This document shows positions 36,093 to 45,089 of a stretch of 64,000 bases of DNA, piece by piece (position 1 is the first letter of the stretch; each line of letters starts with the position of its first letter). Origin of the DNA: Atribacter laminatus. Lineage in GTDB: Bacteria > Atribacterota > Atribacteria > Atribacterales > Atribacteraceae. The notes beneath the pieces were generated by a model. The model was given only the letters and a program-made list of their open reading frames with translations, was not told the origin of the DNA and ran no database searches. Location: assembly GCF_015775515.1 (NCBI RefSeq), contig NZ_CP065383.1, positions 1,364,001 through 1,428,000 of the forward strand, written 5' to 3'. The position numbers and the translations under genes were made by a program.

Positions 36093-36854
36093 ATGAAAGG
36101 AAAAGTATTTTTTATCGTTGTTATTGCTCTATTGGTTTCAATGGTTTTGGGTAGTACCGTGTTAGCAAATGAGGAAAAGACATATATCGTTGGGATTGAT
36201 GGTGATTATTACCCCTTTTCATTTATTGATAAAGATGGAAATCCAGCTGGATTCGACGTTGAGTCCATTCAGTGGATAGCGAATGAAATGGGTTTTAAAG
36301 TGCAAGTCGTTCCAATGGCATGGGATGGGATAATCCCGAGCCTTTTGGCCAAAAAGATTGACCTCATTTACTCGGGAATGACAATTACTGAGGAAAGAAA
36401 GCAGCAAGTTGATTTTTCTGATGTTTATTGGGTTGTCAATCAAGCAGTAGCAGCTCGTGAAGGTGAAAATTTGGATATTGAGAGTTTTAAAGCAGGAAAA
36501 TACACTGTTGGAACCCAAAGAAGTTGTACCGCGGCTATGTGGATTGAAGATAATTTAGTAAAAACTGGAATTCTTCCTAAAGATAACCTCAAACTTTATG
36601 ATAACTTCCCCTTGGCGGTAAATGATTTGATTAATGGTCGAGTTCAGGTGGCTATGATGGATGAACCAGTCGTATCTAAAGCAATTGATGGAAAACCTCT
36701 GATTAAAATTGGAGTAATTAGTACTGGAGAAGAATACGGAATCGCTATTCGTAAAGAAGATACCGCTTTAAAAGATAAATTGAATGAAGGGCTAAAAAAG
36801 TTGATGGCTTCGCCCTTTTGGGAAGAACTCATGGTCAAATACGAAATGAAGTAA
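36093..36854 (+). CDS. Polar amino acid ABC transporter substrate-binding protein
   Basis: 253 residues from ATG 36093, chosen for TAGGAGG upstream; a frame-internal start at 36072 lacks one. Signal peptide 1-26 (ends TVLANEE). The fold is family 3: VGIDGDYYPFSFIDKDGNPAGFDVE at the mature start, then GMTITEERKQQVDFSDVYW, which binds the amino acid. Specificity is not determinable. First gene of a four-gene operon with two permeases around the ATPase, and followed by an attenuating hairpin. Confidence 0.93.
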   Translation: MKGKVFFIVVIALLVSMVLGSTVLANEEKTYIVGIDGDYYPFSFIDKDGNPAGFDVESIQWIANEMGFKVQVVPMAWDGIIPSLLAKKIDLIYSGMTITEERKQQVDFSDVYWVVNQAVAAREGENLDIESFKAGKYTVGTQRSCTAAMWIEDNLVKTGILPKDNLKLYDNFPLAVNDLINGRVQVAMMDEPVVSKAIDGKPLIKIGVISTGEEYGIAIRKEDTALKDKLNEGLKKLMASPFWEELMVKYEMK

Positions 36855-36881
36855 TATAATTTTCGAGATCAATAGAGTTTT

Positions 36882-36923
36882 ATTAGGGAGCAGGAATAAA
36901 GTATCTTGCTCCCTAATTTTTTT
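36882..36923 (+). terminator. Terminator-like hairpin after amino acid binding-protein gene
   Basis: ATTAGGGAGCA (36882-36892) pairs with TGCTCCCTAAT (36907-36917), followed by TTTTTT. Likely partial termination before the permease. Confidence 0.8.
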
Positions 36924-37029
36924 CATCTCACAAAGAATATTCAGTTTACCATTCACTCTATTTGAATTATCAAGTATAATCACTTTCAGTTATTTATAAC
37001 ACTGAGTAATTTTAGTTGAGGTGGCACCA

Positions 37030-37698
37030 TTGCAGGCAGTTATTGAGTCGTTTCCCTATATCATTTCTGGTATGGGTGTGACACTTGGATTGGTTGGATT
37101 GGCATTGGCATTGGGATTGATGGTAGGTATCCCGATGGCAGTTGGACAGGTTTATGGAGGAAAATGGACCGGGAAATTCATTGCTTTTTATGTCTGGATC
37201 TTTCGAGGGCTTCCCAACTTGGTTTTATTGTTTCTATTTTATTTTGGTATATTCCCGCTTATGGGTTTGAATGTTTCGGCTTTTTTTATTGGTGCACTGG
37301 CTTTGGGCTTAAGAAGTGCTGCTTATCAAACTGAAATATTTCGAGGAGCCATTTTGTCTCTCGGCGAAGGGCAGATGTTAGCTGCCCGATCATTGGGTAT
37401 GAGTAAAAATCAAGCCATATTAAACATAATGCTTCCTCAGGCACTCCGAATTGCTTTACCGGGGTGGTCAAATGAATACCCAATTTTACTCACCGATTCA
37501 TCAGTTTGCTACGCTATAGGTGTCATGGAAATTATGACCCGGGGAAATCAAATGGTGACTCGAACCTATCAACCAATGCCGATTTATTTTGCTTGTGCCT
37601 TAATATTTATTTTAATGAATTATGGTGGTTTAAGTCTTTTTCGTGCAGTTGAAAAACGGGTTCATGTTCCCGGTTTTGGAAGTAGTGATCAATCATGA
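37030..37698 (+). CDS. Polar amino acid ABC transporter permease 1
   Basis: HisM/GlnP-type permease with five or so membrane segments. The conserved SLGEGQMLAARSLGMSKNQAILNIMLPQALRIALPG is the EAA loop. I prefer TTG 37030 because GAGGTG (37018-37023) is six bases upstream; GTG 37021 overlaps that site. It overlaps the ATPase gene by four bases (ATGA), so translation is coupled. Confidence 0.92.
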   Translation: MQAVIESFPYIISGMGVTLGLVGLALALGLMVGIPMAVGQVYGGKWTGKFIAFYVWIFRGLPNLVLLFLFYFGIFPLMGLNVSAFFIGALALGLRSAAYQTEIFRGAILSLGEGQMLAARSLGMSKNQAILNIMLPQALRIALPGWSNEYPILLTDSSVCYAIGVMEIMTRGNQMVTRTYQPMPIYFACALIFILMNYGGLSLFRAVEKRVHVPGFGSSDQS

Positions 37699-38468
37699 CT
37701 GATTCAAAATATGTCCTTGTCGTTGAAGATATCCATAAATCTTTTGGAGAAACTGAAGTATTGCGGGGTGTCTCTTTCCAGGTAGCCAAAGGAGAGACCC
37801 TGGTTTTTATTGGACCCTCGGGTACCGGGAAAAGTACTCTGTTGCGCTGTGTTAATCAATTGACTGTTCCTGACCGTGGGAAAGTATGGCTCAATGGTGA
37901 AGAGGTAGTCCATTCCCATGGAAAAATAAACCTTTATCGTCAAAAAATGGGGATGGTTTTTCAAAATTTTTACCTGTTTGATCATCTTACTGCCTTGGGA
38001 AATGTTGAAATATCCTTGCTAAAAGTTAAAAAAATGAACAAAAAAGAAGCCAAAGAAAAAGCCATGCATGAGTTGGAACGGGTTGGCATGGTGCAAAAAG
38101 CTAATTTTTATCCAGCTGAGCTATCCGGAGGACAGGCTCAGAGGGTATCTATAGCTCGCGCTTTGGCAATGGATCCGGAAGTCATGCTATTTGATGAACC
38201 GACCTCGGCTTTAGATCCGGAGTTAACCGGAGAAGTCTTGGATGTTATGAAAAATCTTGCTCAAGCCGGAATGACCATGTTGGTCGTTACTCACGAAATG
38301 GGATTTGCTTCCTCGGTAGCCAATCAAATTCTGTTTTTGGAAGATGGAATTATTTTGGAAAGAGGATCACCGGAGAAAATTTTTTATCGACCTGAGTTTG
38401 AGCGAACTCAAAGGTTTCTCAGCAAAATGACCGAACTATACGGTGATCTGGGTCAAAAAAATGGATAG
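37695..38468 (+). CDS. glnQ: Polar amino acid ABC transporter ATP-binding protein
   Basis: 257 residues. Walker A GPSGTGKST (40-48), signature LSGGQAQR, Walker B VMLFDEPT and the switch histidine in VVTHEM are all present. It is of the GlnQ/HisP type and energises the two flanking permeases. Start and stop overlap both neighbours, indicating a tightly coupled operon. Confidence 0.95.
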   Translation: MTDSKYVLVVEDIHKSFGETEVLRGVSFQVAKGETLVFIGPSGTGKSTLLRCVNQLTVPDRGKVWLNGEEVVHSHGKINLYRQKMGMVFQNFYLFDHLTALGNVEISLLKVKKMNKKEAKEKAMHELERVGMVQKANFYPAELSGGQAQRVSIARALAMDPEVMLFDEPTSALDPELTGEVLDVMKNLAQAGMTMLVVTHEMGFASSVANQILFLEDGIILERGSPEKIFYRPEFERTQRFLSKMTELYGDLGQKNG

Positions 38469-39141
38469 TTACGTATTTATTCAGGAACAACTCCTTCCGG
38501 CTCTTTTAGAAGGAACAGTGGTTACTGTCAAGCTTATTCTGCTTTCGGTACCTTTTGGTTTGTTGACCGGGATTTTTATTGCTGTCGGGCGAGTCTATGG
38601 AAGTAAATCAATTTCAATGTTTTGTCGGCTCTACGTTTTGTTTTTTAAGGGCTGCCCCTTATTACTGCTTTTATTTATGATATATTTTGGTTTGCCTCCC
38701 TTAGGAATATCGTTCTCGCCAATAGTAGCATCAGTCTTGGGATTTGTGCTTTGTAACGGGGCGTACTCCTCGGAGTATATCCGAGGTGCGATTCAATCGG
38801 TAAAAATTGGTCAAATCACTGCTGCAGAAGCCTTAGGAATGACTCGTTTACAGGGTGTTTTGTATATAATTCTTCCCCAAGCTTTTCGTCGAGCACTTCC
38901 CGGAGTGGGGAACGAGATTATCTATTTAATTAAATATTCTTCTTTAGCTTATATGATTACCTGCATCGAGCTGACTGGTGCTGGGAAAATTGTTGCTGCT
39001 CGCTTTTTTCGTTTTACTGAAACATTTATTGTGATTGGAATCATTTATTTGATATTGGTAACCATAGCAACAAAGTTACTCAATTTCGCTGAAAGAAAGC
39101 TCTATTACCCTGGCATGGGTCCTACTAGCTTTAAGGGTTAA
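38461..39141 (+). CDS. Polar amino acid ABC transporter permease 2
   Basis: 226 residues from ATG 38461, overlapping the ATPase stop by eight bases; a GTG at 38443 would give six more residues. The EAA loop is SVKIGQITAAEALGMTRLQGVLYIILPQAF. With permease 1 it forms a heterodimeric channel, as in HisQM-type importers. Last gene of the operon; a strong terminator follows at 39197. Confidence 0.92.
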   Translation: MDSYVFIQEQLLPALLEGTVVTVKLILLSVPFGLLTGIFIAVGRVYGSKSISMFCRLYVLFFKGCPLLLLLFMIYFGLPPLGISFSPIVASVLGFVLCNGAYSSEYIRGAIQSVKIGQITAAEALGMTRLQGVLYIILPQAFRRALPGVGNEIIYLIKYSSLAYMITCIELTGAGKIVAARFFRFTETFIVIGIIYLILVTIATKLLNFAERKLYYPGMGPTSFKG

Positions 39142-39196
39142 GTTGTCATACCTCATCAAAACACCAAATGAGTATGAACATACCTTTATTCAAATT

Positions 39197-39242
39197 ATTA
39201 CCCTTCTTTATCTCCCTTAATCAAAGAGATAAAGAAGGGTAA
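39197..39242 (+). terminator. Terminator of amino acid ABC operon
   Basis: ATTACCCTTCTTTATCTC (39197-39214) pairs exactly with 39225-39242, followed by TTACTC. Confidence 0.8.
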
Positions 39243-39465
39243 TTTACTCATGAGATTACCGCGTCGTCTAACCAAAGAACGGTTGGTCTCCTCACAATAA
39301 CGGATTTAGGTTCCTTCTCCCTTGATGGGAGAAGGTGAAGATGAGGGTGAAAGTCATAATAAAAAACTAAGCTTGGTGTTTTAAAATAAAGCTTGAGAGA
39401 AATGTCTGGGTTTCCCCCTTGCCTTGATTCTCTCCCACCAGGTGAGAGGAAAAAAAGAAAAATGG
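39243..39465 (+). repeat. Dispersed repeat modules C' and D
   Basis: A C' variant (39248-39302) contains its own internal hairpin CCAAAGAACGGTTGG region, then module D (39309-39355, CCTTCTCCCTTGATGGGAGAAGG). A CTCTCCCACCAGGTGAGAGG hairpin (39431-39450) resembles the one at 2566. Confidence 0.75.
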
Positions 39466-39480
39466 GGGAGTAAAGATTCG

Positions 39481-40674
39481 TTATTTATAAATAAGATATT
39501 TCTCTCTGACTCTTTTAAATATCTCTAAGGACTCTTGATAATCTTTTTTTATATCTTGACAGGAAACATCATTTTCTATTAATTGACCAATTAAACCTGT
39601 CCCCATAATTTTATCGAACATGGTTAATTCATTTACACTTTTTGGCACAGGATAAGAAATCAATTTATGGGAACAGGATAGAATGCACAAACCGGTAGAG
39701 ACCGGCTGAAAGGTTCTCATATCGGTGATAGAAAGACGTACTCCACCGAACTCTCCTTTGGTTTCAGGAACAAAGTGAACCCCTGGAAGACCAATTTGCT
39801 TCAATTCTTGGGCAAAAATTCGGGAATCAATGCCTTTTCCTCCAACCCATTTAAAATAATCACCTTGTCGAATTCCCGTCCCTTCACCCAAACCAGTAGC
39901 CATATATAATAAAGCCGAAAGGAAATCAGGAATCATTGGTGAAGTGGGAATCCAATAAAGACCAGTATCGGGAAACATCATATCACGAAAATACCCATCC
40001 ATGGGCACGACGATTAATTTCACTCCAATTAGACGGTTAAAATAGCGTGCTATTTCACCAATGGTCATACCATGTGCCATTGGAAGGATATCAACACCGA
40101 CGAAGGTGAGGAAATCCTCTTCAGAAATTGGTCCATCAACGATGAGCCCACCCAGGGGGTTAGGACGATCTAAAACCACGACAGTTTTTCCATTTTCCTT
40201 GGCAGCCCACATACAATAGTTGAGAGTAGATATATACGTATAAGTACGAGCTCCAATATCCTGGATATCAAAAAGAAGGAGGTCAACATTCTCTAACATT
40301 TTAGGAGTTGGTTTTCTCGTTGGTCCGTATAAACTGTAAACGGGAATTTTAAATTGATCGTGAAGATAGGATTCAACGTATTCACCGGCCTTAGTCTTGC
40401 CATCCAACCCATGTTCGGGTGCGAATAAGGCTACCAGGTTGGTTTGATTATTATTAGCTAAAAGATCAACAGTTGATTCAAATCGACTATTTAATCCGGT
40501 TTGATTGGTAATTAATCCTATTCGCTTTCCTTTAATAAGGTCGAAATGTTTTTCAAAAAGGACCTCGTTTCCTAATTTGATTTTAATGTTCTCATCATAG
40601 ATATGAGAAGATAAGATATTCAGAAGGATGATGAATATACCAATAAAAGAAATAAATTTTATAATTTTCTTCAT
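39481..40674 (-). CDS. namZ: DUF1343 family protein, NamZ-type exo-beta-N-acetylmuramidase
   Basis: 397 residues with an N-terminal hydrophobic segment (6-24), so exported or membrane-anchored. The family blocks are clear: IGLITNQTG, LFAPEHGLDG, YSLYGPTRKPT, LLFDIQDIGARTYTY and LDRPNPLGG. Characterised NamZ releases N-acetylmuramic acid from the non-reducing end of peptidoglycan fragments, serving wall recycling. Gene stands alone. The exact activity is inferred from the family. Confidence 0.88.
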   Translation of the reverse strand: MKKIIKFISFIGIFIILLNILSSHIYDENIKIKLGNEVLFEKHFDLIKGKRIGLITNQTGLNSRFESTVDLLANNNQTNLVALFAPEHGLDGKTKAGEYVESYLHDQFKIPVYSLYGPTRKPTPKMLENVDLLLFDIQDIGARTYTYISTLNYCMWAAKENGKTVVVLDRPNPLGGLIVDGPISEEDFLTFVGVDILPMAHGMTIGEIARYFNRLIGVKLIVVPMDGYFRDMMFPDTGLYWIPTSPMIPDFLSALLYMATGLGEGTGIRQGDYFKWVGGKGIDSRIFAQELKQIGLPGVHFVPETKGEFGGVRLSITDMRTFQPVSTGLCILSCSHKLISYPVPKSVNELTMFDKIMGTGLIGQLIENDVSCQDIKKDYQESLEIFKRVREKYLIYK

Positions 40675-40860
40675 ATTTTTATCTTATATTTTTTCAGTAA
40701 GATAAACAATACTCAGCTATTTTTAATGCTTTGTCACACCGACTTTTTTCACACAAAAAAAATTTTTCCAATCCCTTTTTTTCATCTCGACTTTTCGTTA
40801 TAATTCTCGCAATTATATATAAATAGGAACTGGAATCACGCACGATACGAGGCAGAAAAT

Positions 40861-41415
40861 GTGTTTGAAATATTGGTAATTGCTTTTGGACTTGGTCTTG
40901 ATGCATTTTCTTTAGCGGTAGCTTTTGGAATGTGTCAGAAAGTATGTACCCTCAATACTAGATTTCGTTTATCTCTGTCTTTTGGTCTCTTCCAGTTTTT
41001 TATGCCTCTGGCTGGTTTTTATGCGGGGCTTAAAGTTGCCCGATTTACTGAATCTATTGACCATTGGATTGTTTTTGCGATATTGAGCTTTGTTGGAGGA
41101 AAAATGATTTATGAAGCTCTGAGTAAGGACGATAATGAAACTATGGTTGATATTAGCCGGGGAATTCCCTTGCTGATAGCTTCGGTTGCTACCAGTATCG
41201 ATGCCTTAGCCGTCGGATTTTCTTTTGCACTGCTAAAGGATGGGATTCTTTTTCCTGCAATTATTATCGGTATAGTTGCTTCAATTATGACTTTTGTGGG
41301 AGTAACTTTTGGTTATCGGGTGGGAAGAAAATATATTTCGAAACCGGAAGTTGTAGGCGGAATAGCAATTGTATTAATTGGGTTTAAAGCTCTTTTGGAA
41401 CACTTTATTAGTTGA
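40861..41415 (+). CDS. mntP: MntP-family putative manganese efflux pump
   Basis: 184 residues, six predicted membrane helices. The paired Asp motifs GLDAFSLAVAFG (12-23) and SIDALAVGFSFA (about 113-124) define the MntP/YebN family, which exports Mn(II). Start is GTG 40861; an ATG two bases earlier is in another frame. No yybP-ykoY-type leader is seen. It overlaps the open frame of the following radical SAM gene. Confidence 0.9.
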   Translation: MFEILVIAFGLGLDAFSLAVAFGMCQKVCTLNTRFRLSLSFGLFQFFMPLAGFYAGLKVARFTESIDHWIVFAILSFVGGKMIYEALSKDDNETMVDISRGIPLLIASVATSIDALAVGFSFALLKDGILFPAIIIGIVASIMTFVGVTFGYRVGRKYISKPEVVGGIAIVLIGFKALLEHFIS

Positions 41416-41450
41416 GGAAACCAATCTTTAAAAATTCGCTGACAAGGACG

Positions 41451-42224
41451 ATGAGAAGAATGAAAGAAAAATGCATTTTTGGTCCGGTTCAATCAAGACG
41501 CTTAGGCATGTCACTTGGTATAAATTTAACTCCCTATAAAACTTGTAGTCTCGATTGTGCTTATTGTGAGTGTGGAAAGACTACCGATTTAACTATAATT
41601 CGAAAGGATTATATACCTATTGAGCAGGTTCAGAAAACCTTAAAAAGGTATTCGAAAAGTTCATTATTTCGATCGAAACCTCCAAGCTGCGTGACTTTCG
41701 CCGGATTTGGGGAGCCGACCCTTCATTCTGGTTTTGGATCAATTGCTCAATTTGTTAAAAAAACCTTTCCTGATCAACATTTAGTACTCATTACTAATGG
41801 AACGCTTTTCCCAACTCACCCCGAGCTATTCCAAGAAGTTCAACCGATAGACATCATTCTTCCTTCGCTGGATGCTGGTAGTGAAGAAATTTTTAAAAAG
41901 ATTGACCGACCTCATCCCTCAATAACTTTAGCTTCTTTAGTCGATGGATTAATCCAATTGCGGGAAAACTATCACGGACAAATATGGTTGGAGGTATTCA
42001 TTGTTGAAGGAATCAATGATAGCGAATCCGAGCTTTACCTAATAAGAGATGCTATAAGCCGCATTTCACCTGACCGGGTTCAATTGAATTCCTTGGACCG
42101 AAACCCTGCCGAAGATTGGGTCAATTCAACCTCTCCCCAGCGATTAATTGCCATCGCTGAGTTCTTAGGAGCAGAACTCCTCTCGAAAAATTCCATTAAC
42201 ATTCAAGTCGACGCCTTGGTGTAG
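41451..42224 (+). CDS. Radical SAM protein
   Basis: 257 residues. CSLDCAYC is the CxxxCxxC motif for the SAM-binding 4Fe-4S cluster, preceded by GPVQSRRLGMSLGINLTP, which is typical of a group of uncharacterised radical SAM proteins. GFGEPTLH is the GGE-like SAM-binding motif. No auxiliary cluster domain is visible. The start is uncertain: ATG 41451 or ATG 41460; a TTG at 41412 would overlap mntP. It lies between mntP and mutY, 17 bases before the latter. Substrate unknown. Confidence 0.85.
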   Translation: MRRMKEKCIFGPVQSRRLGMSLGINLTPYKTCSLDCAYCECGKTTDLTIIRKDYIPIEQVQKTLKRYSKSSLFRSKPPSCVTFAGFGEPTLHSGFGSIAQFVKKTFPDQHLVLITNGTLFPTHPELFQEVQPIDIILPSLDAGSEEIFKKIDRPHPSITLASLVDGLIQLRENYHGQIWLEVFIVEGINDSESELYLIRDAISRISPDRVQLNSLDRNPAEDWVNSTSPQRLIAIAEFLGAELLSKNSINIQVDALV

Positions 42225-42241
42225 GAACTGAATTTTTTGGG

Positions 42242-43324
42242 ATGGAAACGAGTCTGCTTCACCAACAAATATCTTTACCCTTGGTGAACTGGTTTGATAC
42301 TCATCAAAGGAAACTTCCCTGGCGTGAGGAATATTCTCCCTATTCAGTATGGATTTCTGAAATCATGCTCCAACAAACCCAAGTCGACCGGGTGATTCCC
42401 TACTATCTCCGCTGGATGCAACGATTCCCTACCCTTGAATCGGTATCAATAGCTTCTTATGAGGAGTTATTAAGGCTATGGGAAGGGATGGGGTACTATT
42501 CCAGAGTAAAATTTATTCATAAAACGTCGAAAATTATTTTAAATCAGTTTGGTGGCCAATTTCCCGAGAACCTTGATGAGCTTCTTAAGCTTCCTGGTAT
42601 AGGACCCTACACAGCGGGTGCCATCATGAGTATTGCCTTTAATCAAAATTATCCTCTGGTTGATGGGAATGTAATACGGATTCTTGCTCGAATTTTTAAT
42701 ATTGAAAATTCAGTTGAACATAGAGAAACCAAAAATTTTATTTGGAAAAAAGCTGAGGAACTCATTCTCCCTGGGCGGGCTCGATGGCTTAATCAGGCAT
42801 TGATGGAATTAGGTGCGCTTATTTGTACACCCAAATCTCCGGTTTGTCAGGGGTGTCCGGTTCAAAAACCTTGTTTGAGTTTTCATCTTGGATGTACTGA
42901 ACAAAGGCCAGTAGTTCAACCTTCAAAAAAGGCCATTCCAATAAAAGTGGTTGTGGGGGTTCTTCAAAAAGATGGTTTGTTCTTTATTCAACAAAGACCT
43001 GCAAATGGTTTGATGGCAGATTTATGGGAATTTCCTGGTGGAAAAATAAACCAGGGAGAAAGACCCGAGGATGCTTTGGTTCGGGAATTTCAAGAAGAAC
43101 TTCAATTTAATGTTCAAGTCGGGGAAAAAATTATAACTTTGAAGCATGGATATACTAACTTTTCGGTGACTCTTCATGCCTATTTTTGTAAATTAGTTCC
43201 AGAAAATCAATCACCGATCCTCCATTTTGCCTCCGACTATCGCTGGATTAAATCCGAAGATTTCAGAGCTTACGCTTTTCCTGCTGCTAATCGCCGATTA
43301 ATAAATTTATTAAATAAACTATAG
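42242..43324 (+). CDS. mutY: A/G-specific adenine glycosylase with intact Nudix motif
   Basis: Removes adenine mispaired with 8-oxoguanine. Catalytic Glu40 (ISEIMLQQTQ) and Asp141 (LVDGNV), helix-hairpin-helix LPGIGPYTAG (118-127), and the 4Fe-4S ligands Cys195, 202, 205 and 211. The C-terminal MutT-like domain (about 232-358) normally only recognises 8-oxoG, but here the Nudix box G-x5-E-x7-REFxEE (267-286) is nearly complete. It could therefore also hydrolyse a nucleotide. Length 360 is normal. Confidence 0.94.
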   Translation: METSLLHQQISLPLVNWFDTHQRKLPWREEYSPYSVWISEIMLQQTQVDRVIPYYLRWMQRFPTLESVSIASYEELLRLWEGMGYYSRVKFIHKTSKIILNQFGGQFPENLDELLKLPGIGPYTAGAIMSIAFNQNYPLVDGNVIRILARIFNIENSVEHRETKNFIWKKAEELILPGRARWLNQALMELGALICTPKSPVCQGCPVQKPCLSFHLGCTEQRPVVQPSKKAIPIKVVVGVLQKDGLFFIQQRPANGLMADLWEFPGGKINQGERPEDALVREFQEELQFNVQVGEKIITLKHGYTNFSVTLHAYFCKLVPENQSPILHFASDYRWIKSEDFRAYAFPAANRRLINLLNKL

Positions 43325-43702
43325 AATAATTAGGGTGAATACTTCAATCGAGGTAATTAAAAAATTTTGAATTGAAAAGACCAAAAACTACCCTTTTTTT
43401 GTGTCAAATAATATTGAGAGTTTCCTTTTTGTATTTCTTTAACCTGAATTCTTGTATTAAAAAGTTTAAAGATTTTATTATTGGTCCTTTTTTATATTCT
43501 CATTTTCAAAATTGCATGAAGTAAGCAAAAGGCAAGTCTTTTCTGAATGGTATAAATTGAATTAGACAGGTATCATATGAAATATTTTAAGGTGAATCTT
43601 TTAGAAAGATAATTCGTAAAAAATTCTAATAGATATAAATATTTATTGATTAATATGAATAGTGTCTTATGGTTAAAGGATTTTTTTAAAGGAGGGAAAT
43701 GA
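43325..43702. other. AT-rich intergenic region
   Basis: 378 bases without repeat modules, strong hairpins or a supported gene. The promoter of the 54-residue membrane protein is expected near 43600-43680. Confidence 0.5.
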
Positions 43703-43867
43703 ATGTATAAAACACTTCTTATGGTTTATTCTTGGCTTTTGTTAATTATGGGTATTTTAGGAGCCATTCCTGGTATTGGAATAGGAACTGAACCAATATG
43801 GCATGCAGTTTTAAAAATTATTTTAGGATTGATTGGTATTTTGGTAACTTTTAGGAAAGAAAAATAG
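43703..43867 (+). CDS. Small two-span membrane protein
   Basis: 54 residues, ATG 43703 with AAAGGAGGG eight bases upstream. An earlier ATG at 43699 hits a stop after three codons. Two hydrophobic stretches (7-25, 34-49) with a short loop containing GIGTEPIWHA, and a basic end RKEK. No family recognised. A strong hairpin follows directly, so this is probably a monocistronic gene. Confidence 0.65.
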   Translation: MYKTLLMVYSWLLLIMGILGAIPGIGIGTEPIWHAVLKIILGLIGILVTFRKEK

Positions 43868-43895
43868 TAAGATTCGAGATTTACTGAGTAATTAT

Positions 43896-43929
43896 CATAA
43901 AGCCGGTCTGAGTTCAGACCGGCTTTATG
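43896..43929. terminator. Bidirectional terminator
   Basis: CATAAAGCCGGTCTGA (43896-43911) pairs exactly with 43914-43929. It lies between convergent genes and overlaps the stop codon of the methyltransferase gene. Confidence 0.9.
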
Positions 43930-44797
43930 ATTTATGGACGACTTCGGCAATCGCTTGAATATGTTTTTCGGTAGTCCCACAACATCCCCCAACCAGGTTT
44001 ATATTCAAATCGAGGAGCTCTTTAGCGCCCTGAGCGAAATCTTCAGGCGTTTCGCTATAAAAGACCTGGCCGCCTTGAACTTTCGGAATACCAGCATTAG
44101 GTTTACACAAAAGATAACCAGGATAATGTGATCGATAAACACCAGCTATTTTAACCATTTGCTTCATACCTGTACCGCAATTGGCACCTAAAACAGCGAT
44201 CGGATAGGATTGAAAAACTTGGGTGATTTTTTCCGGTGTTTCACCCATCAAAGTGGTAAACCGTCCATCTTCTCGTGGTTCAAAAGTAAAGCTGGATATA
44301 ACCTCGCCGCCAAGCTCTAAAATAGTTTCGGTAGCAGCTATTGACTCGGCTGATGATATAAAAGTTTCTAAATTAAAAATTTTGATTCCTTCGGAAAGAA
44401 GTATATCTACCTGTTCTTTGAAAACATCTTGGACGTCTTTTTTGGTAAGGTCACCATAAGGTTCAATAAAATCTCCTACTGGTCCTAATGATCCACAGAG
44501 GAGCGTGGAAGAACCAAGGGTTTCGCGAGCAATTTTCACGGCTTGACGATTGATTTCACGGATTTTTCTTTCTAATCCGTATTTTTTAAGAATTAAGCGA
44601 TTTGATCCAAAAGTATTAGTTTGTACAATATCTGAACCTGCTTCAACATAACTGCGAATAATATCGTAGACAATGTCGGGGTGAGAAATATTCCACTCAT
44701 CAGGAAGATGGCCAGCCGGTAATCCTGCTTTTTGTAAACGTGTTCCCATGGCTCCATCGAGAACCAATTTTTTCTTTGATAGTAAGTCAGTAAGCAT
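43925..44797 (-). CDS. Homocysteine S-methyltransferase family protein
   Basis: 290 residues equal to the N-terminal MetH module or BHMT-type enzyme. DGAMGTRLQ opens the barrel; the zinc ligands are Cys207 (GANCG) and the pair Cys272-Cys273 (GGCCGTT). KPNAG (232-236) is also conserved. It would methylate homocysteine using a methyl donor that is not evident: no cobalamin- or folate-binding domain is fused and none is adjacent. Single gene. Confidence 0.9.
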   Translation of the reverse strand: MLTDLLSKKKLVLDGAMGTRLQKAGLPAGHLPDEWNISHPDIVYDIIRSYVEAGSDIVQTNTFGSNRLILKKYGLERKIREINRQAVKIARETLGSSTLLCGSLGPVGDFIEPYGDLTKKDVQDVFKEQVDILLSEGIKIFNLETFISSAESIAATETILELGGEVISSFTFEPREDGRFTTLMGETPEKITQVFQSYPIAVLGANCGTGMKQMVKIAGVYRSHYPGYLLCKPNAGIPKVQGGQVFYSETPEDFAQGAKELLDLNINLVGGCCGTTEKHIQAIAEVVHKS

Positions 44798-44942
44798 AGT
44801 TTTGCTCCTGCTGAATAAAACCTTTAATCAAGGTATATACAATTAACAGTCTGGGGATATTATTCAATATTTATTGAAAGAAATCAATAAAAAGTTAATG
44901 TTTTTCTAATAAAAACTCAATTATAATATTAAGGATCATGTT

Positions 44943-44971
44943 TTGACTTAAAGTTTTTGGTACAATAAACT
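44943..44971 (+). promoter_or_regulatory. Possible promoter for FGGY kinase operon
   Basis: TTGACT (44943-44948) and TAAACT (44966-44971) with a 17-base spacer, about 120 bases before the start codon. Confidence 0.45.
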
Positions 44972-45089
44972 TTAGGAGTAATAAAAGAGAGCAAGTGAAT
45001 AAAAAAATAAATTACCATTGAGTTTTTAATTTTTTTAAGAATAAGCCAATAAAGAATCAAATATTTGATAGATTAACGGGGGTGTTGAA

